From Janthinobacterium lividum PAMC 25724 (GTDB taxonomy: Bacteria; Pseudomonadota; Gammaproteobacteria; Burkholderiales; Burkholderiaceae_D): 64,000 bases of DNA. Shown here piece after piece: positions 1-9,029 of this stretch. The stretch covers positions 1 through 64,000 of the forward strand of contig AHHB01000019.1 of NCBI GenBank assembly GCA_000242815.2, read 5' to 3'. The notes beneath the pieces were generated by a model, which was given only the letters and a program-made list of their open reading frames with translations, did no database searches and was not told where the DNA came from. Every line of letters begins with the position of its first letter. The first letter of the stretch is position 1. A program made the translations under genes and the position numbers.

Positions 1-826
<826 letters not shown>

Positions 827-962
827 TATAACCTTAGCAGGTACAGAGGATAAGACGGTACAACGTTGTGAGTTTGTTGATACCATTCATTACCCAAAAA
901 TCTTTGCTTCTTCCAGATTCAGGCCTTGTTGCTCTACCGAGAACAAGCGCCAGTACAAGTTA

Positions 963-1079
963 TGCCTGATGACCATAGCAAGTTGGTCCCACCCCTTCCC
1001 ATCCCGAACAGGACCGTGAAACAACTTTGCGCCGATGATAGTGCTGCAACCAGTGTGAAAGTAGGTTATCGTCAGGCTT
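963..1079 (+). rRNA. rrf: 5S ribosomal RNA
   Basis: The 5' end tgcctgatgacc pairs with the 3' end ggttatcgtcaggct to form helix I. The hallmark internal stretch ttcccatcccgaacaggac and the cgccgatgatagtg segment are typical of betaproteobacterial 5S rRNA. Length is about 117 nt. It lies about 135 nt after the 23S gene, with no tRNA gene recognisable in the spacer. Confidence 0.97.
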
Positions 1080-1086
1080 GTTATTT

Positions 1087-1150
1087 GGTGCAACAGCTCC
1101 CGGCTGTTGCACCTAGAGAAAAACCCCGCCAGCAATGGTGGGGTTTTTTT
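1087..1150 (+). terminator. rRNA operon terminator region (two hairpins)
   Basis: Just after the 5S gene there is an 11-bp perfect hairpin (ggtgcaacagc at 1087-1097, gctgttgcacc at 1103-1113). A second hairpin follows (aaaccccgcc at 1121-1130, ggtggggttt at 1137-1146, one G-U pair) and ends in a run of T to 1151. The second is a textbook Rho-independent terminator and closes the rRNA operon. Confidence 0.9.
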
Positions 1151-1170
1151 TCGTCTGTTGGTTTTAGTAA

Positions 1171-1191
1171 AAGCAGCGCTATGCGCTGCCT
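1171..1191 (-). terminator. possible terminator of uraH
   Basis: A 7-bp hairpin (gcagcgc at 1173-1179, gcgctgc at 1183-1189) lies just beyond the uraH stop codon. Read on the minus strand it is followed by ttttac. The stem is short and the T run brief, so this is only a plausible weak terminator separating uraH from the convergent rRNA operon. Confidence 0.4.
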
Positions 1192-1208
1192 TTATTGTTT
1201 AAGGTCGC

Positions 1209-1562
1209 TCAACTCCCTCGATAAGTCGAATACGACCATGGCGACACCACCAGCGGCACGTGGTAGTTTTCATCTGTATGCGCAATGCCGAAGGCCAGCG
1301 TCACCAGGTCGATGAAGCGTGGTGTCGGCAGATCGAGACCCTGGGCAGCGAAGTAGTCGCCTGCATTGAATACCAGTTCATACTGGCCAGCCTTCATGCT
1401 GTCGCCTTCCAGCAAAGGCGTGCTACAACGGCCGTCACTATTGGTCATATCCATCTTCAACAGTACTTTCCCTTCCGGCGCGACTGAAAACAAGGCCACC
1501 TTGACGCCGGCTCCCGGCCTGCCGTGGGCGATATCGAGTACATGCGTGCTGAGTTTTCCCAT
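1209..1562 (-). CDS. uraH: 5-hydroxyisourate hydrolase (transthyretin-like)
   Basis: UraH hydrolyses 5-hydroxyisourate, the product of urate oxidation, to OHCU, the substrate of the UraD decarboxylase. The 117-aa protein has the full family signature: LSTHVLD with His7, DGR with Arg45, His101 in YHVPLVVSPW, and the diagnostic C-terminal YRGS (114-117). Length is normal for a cytoplasmic bacterial HIUase and there is no signal peptide. It is transcribed divergently from puuE across a 121-bp gap. The other urate genes (puuD and a uraD-allC fusion) lie about 50 kb away in the same window. Confidence 0.96.
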   Translation of the reverse strand: MGKLSTHVLDIAHGRPGAGVKVALFSVAPEGKVLLKMDMTNSDGRCSTPLLEGDSMKAGQYELVFNAGDYFAAQGLDLPTPRFIDLVTLAFGIAHTDENYHVPLVVSPWSYSTYRGS

Positions 1563-1605
1563 TTGCTATCCTGTATATAGGGTGAGTGAATGTGCTTATC
1601 GTGCA

Positions 1606-1641
1606 AATCATATACCGGTGACCGCGCCGGGCTATATGATT
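1606..1641. promoter_or_regulatory. inverted repeat between uraH and puuE, candidate operator
   Basis: A perfect 9-bp inverted repeat, aatcatata (1606-1614) and tatatgatt (1633-1641), is separated by an 18-bp spacer in the centre of the divergent uraH-puuE intergenic region. Its position suggests a regulator site serving both promoters, or overlapping AT-rich -10 elements facing opposite ways. The binding protein is unknown. Confidence 0.45.
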
Positions 1642-1683
1642 GGGCGTATAGCCAACATTGTCCTCCTATAGGCGCGCCTCCGC

Positions 1684-2637
1684 ATGAACAATTACGAACA
1701 TTATCCACGCGACTTGATCGGCTACGGCCGCACGCCACCGCATCCGCAATGGCCGGGCAAGGCCCGCATCGCGCTGCAATTCGTCCTTAATTACGAGGAA
1801 GGGGCGGAAAACAGTGTGCTGCATGGCGATCCCGCCTCGGAAACGTTCTTATCGGAAATCATCGGTGCTGCCGCTTTCCCTGCACGTCACCTCAGCATGG
1901 AGTCGATTTACGAATATGGCTCGCGTGCCGGACTATGGCGCTTGCTGCGCATGTTCGAGGAGCGGCGCCTGCCGCTGACCGTATTTGGCGTCTCGATGGC
2001 CCTGAAGCGCAATCCAGAAGCGGTGGCTGCGTTTCAGCAACTGGGACATGAAATCGCCTGTCATGGCTTGCGCTGGATTTCTTACCAAAACATGGATGAA
2101 GCAACGGAGCGCGAGCACATGCGCGTAGCCGTGCAAATCATCCGTGAATTGACCGGTGCCGCGCCGCAAGGCTGGTACACCGGACGCGATTCGCCCAATA
2201 CGCGCAAACTGGTGGTGGAACATGGCGGTTTCCGCTATGACGCCGATTACTATGGCGATGACCTGCCATTCTGGGACAAGGTGGCGTACACGGATGCCGC
2301 CGGCATGCCCGCGGTGCAGCCGCAGCTGATCGTGCCCTATACCCTGGACACGAACGATATGCGCTTTGCCGCAATGCAAGGCTTTAATTCAGGTACGCAG
2401 TTTTTTGATTATTTGAAGGACGCCTTCGATGTGCTGTATGCGGAAGGTGATCCGAACGGCTTGAATCAGCCGAAGATGCTATCGGTGGGCTTGCATTGCC
2501 GCTTGGTGGGTCGCCCGGGACGGGCCGCAGCCCTGGCGCGCTTCCTCGACTATGTGCAGGGCCATGAGCAGGTGTGGATCACGCGCCGCATCGATATTGC
2601 CGAACATTGGCATGCGACGCATCCCTATACCGTTTGA
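1684..2637 (+). CDS. puuE: allantoinase PuuE (polysaccharide-deacetylase fold)
   Basis: PuuE opens the allantoin ring to give allantoate. It belongs to the metal-independent allantoinase family related to polysaccharide deacetylases, not to the amidohydrolase AllB family. The 317-aa product starts MNNYEHYPRDLIGYGR and has the family stretches ALQFVLNYEEGAE, SVLHGDP, EIACHGLRWI and GWYTGRDSPNTR. It is soluble, with no signal peptide. The start at 1684 has no strong Shine-Dalgarno sequence, but the N-terminus is standard for PuuE. It precedes the xdh operon by 99 bp, within which promoter elements may lie. Confidence 0.95.
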   Translation: MNNYEHYPRDLIGYGRTPPHPQWPGKARIALQFVLNYEEGAENSVLHGDPASETFLSEIIGAAAFPARHLSMESIYEYGSRAGLWRLLRMFEERRLPLTVFGVSMALKRNPEAVAAFQQLGHEIACHGLRWISYQNMDEATEREHMRVAVQIIRELTGAAPQGWYTGRDSPNTRKLVVEHGGFRYDADYYGDDLPFWDKVAYTDAAGMPAVQPQLIVPYTLDTNDMRFAAMQGFNSGTQFFDYLKDAFDVLYAEGDPNGLNQPKMLSVGLHCRLVGRPGRAAALARFLDYVQGHEQVWITRRIDIAEHWHATHPYTV

Positions 2638-2736
2638 TCATTATTGAAATTGAATGATAAGTAAAATCAATCTTCAAATATAGTTGTCGCATATGCTGGT
2701 GTTAATCTCCTATACTGGGACTATACCGAGGCCAGC

Positions 2737-4203
2737 ATGTCAGAACCTATCCGCTTTTACTACCGTGGTGCCGTACAGGAAGTACGCAACGCCGCCCCTA
2801 CGCAGACTGTGTTGCAGCACCTGCGCGAGGATTTGCATTGTACGGGTACCAAGGAAGGTTGCGCCGAGGGCGATTGCGGCGCCTGCACGGTGCTCATCGG
2901 CAGCCTGGTCGATGGCCAGGTCGAGATGAAGGCCGTCAACGCCTGCATCCAGCTCATTCCCACCCTCGATGGCAAGGCCCTGTTTTCCGTGGAGGACTTG
3001 CAGCAGCCCGATGGCGCCTTGCACCCGGTGCAGCAGGCGATGGTCGAATGCCACGCTTCCCAGTGCGGCTTTTGCACGCCCGGTTTTGTCATGTCGCTGT
3101 GGGGCATGTATCTGGAGAAAAATGGCGCTAGGCCCACGCGCTGCGAAATCGACGACAGCCTGTCCGGCAATTTGTGCCGCTGCACCGGTTACCGCCCCAT
3201 CATCGATGCTGCCAGGCGCATGGGCGAATTGCCGCATGTGACATTTGACCGCGCTGCGCTGGCGCAGCAATTGCAGGCCTTGCAGCGCGCTAGCCTGACT
3301 TCTTACGAGCACGGTGGTCAGCATTTCCACTCGCCGCGCAGCATCGATGAGCTGGTGGCCTTGCGCGCGGCAAAGCCGCAAGCGTGTTTGCTGGCCGGCT
3401 CTACCGACGTGGGCTTGTGGGTCACCAAGCAACTGCGCGACCTGGGCGACATCATTTATCTCGGTAACGTGGCTGCGCTGAAAAACATCGCCATCGTAGG
3501 CGACAAGCTGCATATAGGCGCTGGCGCCACCCTCAACGATGCCTATGCGGCGCTGTGCGTACATTATCGGCAAGAATTGTCGGAACTGTGGCAACGTTTT
3601 GCCTCCTTGCCCATCCGTAACGCCGGCACCCTGGGTGGCAATGTTGCCAATGGCTCGCCCATCGGCGACTCGATGCCGTGGCTGATTGCGCTGGGCAGCG
3701 AGATCGTGCTGCGCGGCCCCGGCGGCCAGCGTGTGATGCCGCTGGAAAATTTCTATCTGGCTTACCAAAAGAAAGACCTGCGAGCCGGAGAATTCGTCGA
3801 AGCCGTGCACGTGCCCTTGCCGCGTGCCGATGTGCATTTCCGCACGTATAAACTGGCGAAACGCTTTGACCAGGATATCTCGGCCGTATGCGCTGCGTTT
3901 GCCTTCCAGCTCGATGGCGAGCGCATCGTCGATGCGCGCATCGCCTACGGCGGCATGGCTGCCACGCCGCAGCGCGCCGCGCAAACCGAGGCGTTTCTGC
4001 GGGGGCAGGCGTGGACGCAAGACAATGTGCTCATTGCCATGCGCTTGCTGGCCGACGATTACGCGCCCCTGTCCGACATGCGCGCTTCGAATACCTACCG
4101 CATGACGACGGCGCAAAACCTGTTACGCCGCTTCTGGCTGGAGACACGCCCCGGTGCGCCTTTGCTGGGCACTGCCGTCAACGCCTATGCCTGCCGCGCC
4201 TGA
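2737..4203 (+). CDS. xdhA: xanthine dehydrogenase small subunit (2Fe-2S/FAD)
   Basis: This is the electron-transfer subunit of xanthine dehydrogenase, which oxidises hypoxanthine to xanthine and xanthine to urate. The N-terminal plant-type 2Fe-2S domain has Cys42, Cys47, Cys50 and Cys70. The second 2Fe-2S domain has Cys110, Cys113, Cys147 and Cys149 (SQCGFCTPGF and LCRCTGYRPI). A CO-dehydrogenase-type FAD domain follows from about residue 190 (LLAGSTDVGLWVTK, LGGNVANGSPIGDS). Length (488 aa) is typical of proteobacterial XdhA. A GAGG lies 8 bases before the ATG. It heads xdhA-xdhB-xdhC-guaD-ada. Confidence 0.96.
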   Translation: MSEPIRFYYRGAVQEVRNAAPTQTVLQHLREDLHCTGTKEGCAEGDCGACTVLIGSLVDGQVEMKAVNACIQLIPTLDGKALFSVEDLQQPDGALHPVQQAMVECHASQCGFCTPGFVMSLWGMYLEKNGARPTRCEIDDSLSGNLCRCTGYRPIIDAARRMGELPHVTFDRAALAQQLQALQRASLTSYEHGGQHFHSPRSIDELVALRAAKPQACLLAGSTDVGLWVTKQLRDLGDIIYLGNVAALKNIAIVGDKLHIGAGATLNDAYAALCVHYRQELSELWQRFASLPIRNAGTLGGNVANGSPIGDSMPWLIALGSEIVLRGPGGQRVMPLENFYLAYQKKDLRAGEFVEAVHVPLPRADVHFRTYKLAKRFDQDISAVCAAFAFQLDGERIVDARIAYGGMAATPQRAAQTEAFLRGQAWTQDNVLIAMRLLADDYAPLSDMRASNTYRMTTAQNLLRRFWLETRPGAPLLGTAVNAYACRA

Positions 4204-4213
4204 AAGGACCAGC

Positions 4214-6559
4214 ATGAACTATCCTGCCACGCCTGAGTTGCAAGCGGCCGCCTGGAGCGCCGTGGGTAAGTCCAGCCCGCATGAATCGGCGCAATTGCAT
4301 GTGCTGGGGCAAGCGACGTATACCGACGATATTGCCCAATTGCAGGGTACCTTGCACGCGGCGTTGGGCCTGTCGCAAAAGCCGCACGCACGCATCAGTG
4401 CCATGGATTTGTCGGCCGTACGCGCCGCCGCCGGTGTTGTCGCCGTCTACACGGCGCAGGACATTCCCGGCACCAATGATTGCGGTCCCATCATCCATGA
4501 CGACCCCATCCTGGCTTTTGATCTGGTGCAATACGTGGGCCAGCCCATCTTCATCGTGGTGGCCGATACGCACGACCATGCGCGCCGCGCGGCCCGCCTG
4601 GCGCAAGTGGCGTACGAGGAGTTGCCGGCGATTATGACGCCGCAAGCGGCCAAGGCGGCACAATCCTACGTGCTGCCGCCCATGCAGCTAACGCGCGGCA
4701 ACTACCAGGCTGCGTTCGAGCAGGCGCCGCACGTCGTCAGGGGCCAGTTGTACGTGGGGGGGCAGGAACAGTTTTACCTGGAAGGACAGATTTCCTACGC
4801 CATCCCAAAGGAGGCACAGGGCATGCTGGTCTTGTGTTCGACCCAGCATCCGAGCGAGATGCAGCACGTGGTGGCGCATGCGCTGGGCGTGCATTCGCAT
4901 AACATCACCGTCGAGTGCCGACGCATGGGCGGCGGTTTTGGCGGCAAGGAGTCACAGTCTGCCCTGTGGGCGGCGGCGGCATCGATTGCGGCAGCGAAAC
5001 TGAAGCGTCCCGTCAAATTGCGCGCCGACCGCGACGACGACATGCTGGTGACGGGCAAGCGCCACTGTTTTTATTATGAATACGAAGTGGCTTATGACGA
5101 CGCTGGCCGTATCCTTGCCGCCAAGGTTGACATGACCACGCGCGCCGGTTACTCGGCGGACTTGTCCGGCCCCGTCGCCACGCGCGCCGTCTGCCATTTT
5201 GACAACACCTATTACCTGTCCGATGTGGATATCCGCGCCGCCTGCGGCAAGACGAATACCCAGTCGAACACGGCCTTCCGCGGCTTTGGCGGGCCGCAGG
5301 GCGCGATTGCCATCGAGTACGTGATCGATGAAATCGCCCGCCACTTGCAACGCGATGCGCTCGATATCCGCCTGCTTAATTTTTATGGTCGCAATGATGC
5401 CGAGGGGCGTAACGTCACGCCTTACGGGCAGAAAATCGTCGATAACGTGATCCATGAACTCGTTGCCGAACTGGAAGACAGCAGCGATTACCGGGCGCGC
5501 CGCCGCGCCATCGATGCCTATAACGAGGCCAGCCCGGTCTTGAAGAAGGGGCTGGCACTCACGCCCTTGAAATTCGGGATCGCCTTCAATGTCACGCATT
5601 TGAACCAGGCTGGCGCCCTCGTGCACGTGTATGTGGATGGCTCAGTGCTGGTCAACCACGGCGGCACGGAAATGGGGCAGGGCATCAATACCAAGGTCAT
5701 GCAGGTGGTGGCGCACGAACTGGGCCTGGACCTGGAGCGCGTGCGTGCCACGGCCACCGACACCAGCAAAGTAGCGAACACGTCGGCCACGGCAGCCTCG
5801 ACGGGCGCCGACTTGAATGGCAAGGCGGCGCAGGATGCGGCGCACCAGATCCGTGAACGCCTGGCCGATTACGCGGTCAAACTGTATGGAGGTGAGGCCG
5901 CTTGCGTGCGCTTCTTCGATAACCATATCCATGTTAACGGCCATGTCGTGGCGTTTGCCGACCTGGTGCAGAAGGCTTATCTAGCTAGAGTGCAACTGTG
6001 GTCGGACGGTTTCTATGCTACGCCCGGCCTGTCGTGGGATGCGAAGACGATGACGGGCCATCCGTTTTCTTACTATGCGTATGGCGCAGCCGTCGCCGAA
6101 GTGGTGGTCGATACCTTGACGGGCGAATGGAAACTGCTGCGCGCAGACGCCTTGTACGATGCGGGCCAGTCGCTCAATCCAGCGATCGATCTGGGGCAGG
6201 TGGAAGGGGCATTTATCCAGGGCATGGGGTGGTTGACCACGGAGCAGCTGTGGTGGAATGCGGCGGGCAAGCTGATGACGCATGCGCCATCGACATATAA
6301 AATCCCCGGCATTTCCGATTGCCCGGAAGATTTTCGCGTCAAACTGTTCCAGAACCGCAACGTTGAAGACAGCATCCACCGTTCGAAAGCCGTGGGCGAG
6401 CCGCCGCTTTTGCTGCCGTTTTCCGTGTTCTTTGCCATTCGCGACGCCATTTCCAGCGTGGGCCATCATGCCGTGCAGCCGCCGCTGAATGCACCAGCTA
6501 CCAGCGAGGAAATCCTCAAGGCCATCATGGCTGTGCAAGCGGCCGGCGTTGCTATTTAG
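4214..6559 (+). CDS. xdhB: xanthine dehydrogenase large subunit (molybdopterin)
   Basis: This is the catalytic molybdenum subunit. The start at 4214 (MNYPATPELQ) was chosen because AAAGGA lies just upstream and the next frame-open region overlaps xdhA; this gives 781 aa. Visible motifs are the cofactor-binding RRMGGGFGGKE, AFRGFGGPQGA, GTEMGQGINTK, and KAVGEPPLLL near the C-terminus, whose Glu is the catalytic base of the family. It follows xdhA by 10 bp, and the two subunits together form the heterotetramer. Xanthine and hypoxanthine are the expected substrates given guaD and PNP nearby. Confidence 0.96.
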   Translation: MNYPATPELQAAAWSAVGKSSPHESAQLHVLGQATYTDDIAQLQGTLHAALGLSQKPHARISAMDLSAVRAAAGVVAVYTAQDIPGTNDCGPIIHDDPILAFDLVQYVGQPIFIVVADTHDHARRAARLAQVAYEELPAIMTPQAAKAAQSYVLPPMQLTRGNYQAAFEQAPHVVRGQLYVGGQEQFYLEGQISYAIPKEAQGMLVLCSTQHPSEMQHVVAHALGVHSHNITVECRRMGGGFGGKESQSALWAAAASIAAAKLKRPVKLRADRDDDMLVTGKRHCFYYEYEVAYDDAGRILAAKVDMTTRAGYSADLSGPVATRAVCHFDNTYYLSDVDIRAACGKTNTQSNTAFRGFGGPQGAIAIEYVIDEIARHLQRDALDIRLLNFYGRNDAEGRNVTPYGQKIVDNVIHELVAELEDSSDYRARRRAIDAYNEASPVLKKGLALTPLKFGIAFNVTHLNQAGALVHVYVDGSVLVNHGGTEMGQGINTKVMQVVAHELGLDLERVRATATDTSKVANTSATAASTGADLNGKAAQDAAHQIRERLADYAVKLYGGEAACVRFFDNHIHVNGHVVAFADLVQKAYLARVQLWSDGFYATPGLSWDAKTMTGHPFSYYAYGAAVAEVVVDTLTGEWKLLRADALYDAGQSLNPAIDLGQVEGAFIQGMGWLTTEQLWWNAAGKLMTHAPSTYKIPGISDCPEDFRVKLFQNRNVEDSIHRSKAVGEPPLLLPFSVFFAIRDAISSVGHHAVQPPLNAPATSEEILKAIMAVQAAGVAI

Positions 6560-6565
6560 GCGGCG

Positions 6566-7660
6566 ATGATGAGCGACTGGCTGACAGCGATGGCGAACGG
6601 CACGCAGGCATCCGTGCTGGTGACGGTCGCCCTAGTGGAAGGTTCCGGGCCGCGCGAGGCGGGCGCGAAGATGTACGTCAGCCTTGATGGCCAGGTCGAT
6701 ACCATCGGTGGCGGTCACCTGGAATTGCGTGCCGTGGAAATCGCCAAGACCATGCTGTCCACGACAGAGACCCATGCGCGGCTCGAGCGTTTTGCGCTCG
6801 GTCCCAGCCTGGGACAATGCTGCGGCGGTGTCGTCCACCTGGTGTTCGAGCCGGTCGATGGCAGCTTGAAAGAGGTGCTGGCGAGTCTGCAGGAACGGCG
6901 CCAGCAAGATAGCTGGAAAGTCACGGCGCTCGATGGCGACAGTGTGTCGGCCCTGTTTGATGCTTCAGGACAATTTATCGCTGGCACGCCAGCGGGAGCG
7001 CCCGCTACGTTTCCGCGCGAGCGCGCGCGCCAGCACGATACGCATGTGGCGCAGGGCAGTGATGGGCGGCGCTGGCTGGTCGACCCATGCCTGGCGCCGC
7101 GCGCGCATCTGACGCTGTTCGGCGCCGGCCACGTGGGTGCCGCCATCGTGCGCGCGCTGGCCCACTTGCCCTGCACGATTACCTGGGTCGATGAGCGCGA
7201 AGACATGTTTCTTGCCGCGTTGCCGGCGGGGGTGCCAGACAATTTGCGCATCGCCGCCACCGATACGCCGGAGCAATTCGTCGCCATGGCGCCGCCCGGT
7301 GGCAGTTTTCTCGTCATGACCCACAGCCATGCGCTCGATCAACGCTTGACCCAAGCGATCATGGAGCGCGAGGACGCGGGCTGGTTCGGCTTGATCGGTT
7401 CGCACACGAAACGCAAGCAGTTCGAGCACCGCCTGCAGGCGCGCGGCGTACCGGAGCAGCGCATTGCCGCCATGGTCTGTCCGATCGGCATGCCCGGCAT
7501 TCGCAACAAGGCCCCGGCCGTGATTGCCGCCTCCGTGGCCTGTCAATTACTCATGGTGTGGGAGCAGGCCGCTAGCGCGGCCCTGGCCGCACCGCTGCGG
7601 TTTGCCTCTGCCAGCGCGCCATCGCGCCGCCCGGCACGCGCCGCCATTTATCCCTTATAG
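6566..7660 (+). CDS. xdhC: xanthine dehydrogenase accessory protein XdhC
   Basis: XdhC binds molybdenum cofactor, has it sulfurated and delivers it to the XdhB subunit. The 364-aa protein has the N-terminal XdhC/CoxI part (VEGSGPREAGAKM, DTIGGGHLE) and a C-terminal Rossmann domain (LFGAGHVGAAIVRALAHLP, FGLIGSHTKRKQF, MVCPIGMPGI). It starts 6 bp after xdhB with ATGATG, so initiation at 6566 or 6569 cannot be told apart. It is clearly part of the same operon. Confidence 0.95.
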   Translation: MMSDWLTAMANGTQASVLVTVALVEGSGPREAGAKMYVSLDGQVDTIGGGHLELRAVEIAKTMLSTTETHARLERFALGPSLGQCCGGVVHLVFEPVDGSLKEVLASLQERRQQDSWKVTALDGDSVSALFDASGQFIAGTPAGAPATFPRERARQHDTHVAQGSDGRRWLVDPCLAPRAHLTLFGAGHVGAAIVRALAHLPCTITWVDEREDMFLAALPAGVPDNLRIAATDTPEQFVAMAPPGGSFLVMTHSHALDQRLTQAIMEREDAGWFGLIGSHTKRKQFEHRLQARGVPEQRIAAMVCPIGMPGIRNKAPAVIAASVACQLLMVWEQAASAALAAPLRFASASAPSRRPARAAIYPL

Positions 7661-7669
7661 AAAGAAGTC

Positions 7670-8986
7670 ATGCCGATTGTTCCTGCCTCATTGCAAGCTT
7701 ACCGTGCCAGCTTGCTGCACTTCCACGCCGATCCTGCTGTCACGGAGGACGCGCACGCCTGGCATGCGGATGGCTTGCTGATCGTCGCCGACGGCAAGGT
7801 CGTGGCAGCCGGCGATTACGCGCAACTGCTAGCGACTTTGTCGCCTGGCACGCAGATCGTCGATTACCGGGGCAAACTGATCGTGCCGGGCTTTATCGAC
7901 ACGCATTTGCATTTCCCGCAGACGGAAATGATCGCCTCGCCCGCTCCTGGTTTGCTGCCGTGGCTGGAAACATATACCTTCCCCACCGAGCGTGCGTTTG
8001 AAGACCCGGTGCACGCGCGTAATGTAGCCGAGTTTTTCCTCGATGAATTACTGCGCTGCGGCACCACGACGGCCATGGTGTATGGCAGCGTGCATCCGCA
8101 ATCAGTGGACGCCTTCTTTGGCGCCAGCGAGGCGCGCGGTTTGCGCATGGTGGCCGGTAAGGTCATGATGGACCGTCATTGCCCCGAGTTCTTGCGCGAC
8201 ACGGCCGAGTCCGGCGCGCGCGAAAGCGAGGCGCTGATCCAGCGCTGGCACAAGCGCGGCCGCTCGCTGTACGCGATTACGCCCCGCTTCGTGCCGACCT
8301 CGACGAATGAACAGATGCACCTGGCTGGTGAACTGGCACGCGCTTATCCGGATACGTATTTGCAAACCCATGTGTCGGAAAACGAGGATGAATGCCGCTG
8401 GGTGCGCGAACTGCATCCGCAGGCGCGCAGCTACCTCGATGTGTATGATCAGTACGGCATGCTGCGCCCGCGCGCCATGTTTGGTCACTGCATCTGGCTC
8501 GATGAGCGTGACCGCGCGCGCATGGCGGAAACGTCTTCGGCGGCCGCCATTTGTCCCACCTCCAACTTGTTCCTCGGTAGTGGCCTGTTCGATTTCGAGC
8601 GGGCCGACGCGGCGAAAGTGCTGTTATCGCTGGCCACCGACGTGGGCGGCGGCACCTCGTTCTCGATGTTGCAAACCATGAACGAAGCCTATAAAGTAGC
8701 ACGCTTGAAAGGCAGCCATCTGCCCGCCTTGCGCATGTTCTACCTGTCGACTCTGGGCGCCGCGCGCGCCATGCAACTGGAAGGCACGCTGGGCAATTTC
8801 GCCGCTGGCAGGGAAGCGGACTTCATCGTGCTCGACAAGCAGTCGACGCCGCTGCTCGAGCGCCGCACGGCCCGCTGTCAAAGTCTGGAGGAATTGCTGT
8901 TTGCCTTTGCCATGCTGGGCGACGACCGGGCCGTGGCCGCCACCTATTCTGGCGGGCAATGCGTGCATGTGCGGGGGCAGGGCTGA
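7670..8986 (+). CDS. guaD: guanine deaminase
   Basis: GuaD deaminates guanine to xanthine and so feeds the xanthine dehydrogenase encoded just upstream. The 438-aa amidohydrolase shows the zinc ligands in order: PGFIDTHLHFPQ, QTHVSENEDE, MFGHCIWLDE and LATDVGGGTSFS. The PQTEMI stretch after HLH is characteristic of guanine deaminase rather than other chlorohydrolases. AAAGAAG lies just before the ATG. It sits 9 bp after xdhC. Confidence 0.95.
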   Translation: MPIVPASLQAYRASLLHFHADPAVTEDAHAWHADGLLIVADGKVVAAGDYAQLLATLSPGTQIVDYRGKLIVPGFIDTHLHFPQTEMIASPAPGLLPWLETYTFPTERAFEDPVHARNVAEFFLDELLRCGTTTAMVYGSVHPQSVDAFFGASEARGLRMVAGKVMMDRHCPEFLRDTAESGARESEALIQRWHKRGRSLYAITPRFVPTSTNEQMHLAGELARAYPDTYLQTHVSENEDECRWVRELHPQARSYLDVYDQYGMLRPRAMFGHCIWLDERDRARMAETSSAAAICPTSNLFLGSGLFDFERADAAKVLLSLATDVGGGTSFSMLQTMNEAYKVARLKGSHLPALRMFYLSTLGAARAMQLEGTLGNFAAGREADFIVLDKQSTPLLERRTARCQSLEELLFAFAMLGDDRAVAATYSGGQCVHVRGQG

Positions 8987-9029
8987 CCTATTTGTTGTCC
9001 AATAAGAATTATCCTGAGCGAGAACAAGA

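Noticed and set aside
827-962. Possible tRNA gene between 23S and 5S rRNA
   Set aside because: No cloverleaf or TTCGA/GGTTC-type T-arm is visible; the spacer appears empty.
2740-4116. Long 458-codon open frame opposite xdhA, and similar long antisense frames across the GC-rich genes
   Set aside because: They are frame shadows caused by high GC at third codon positions; the sense strand encodes well-conserved enzymes.
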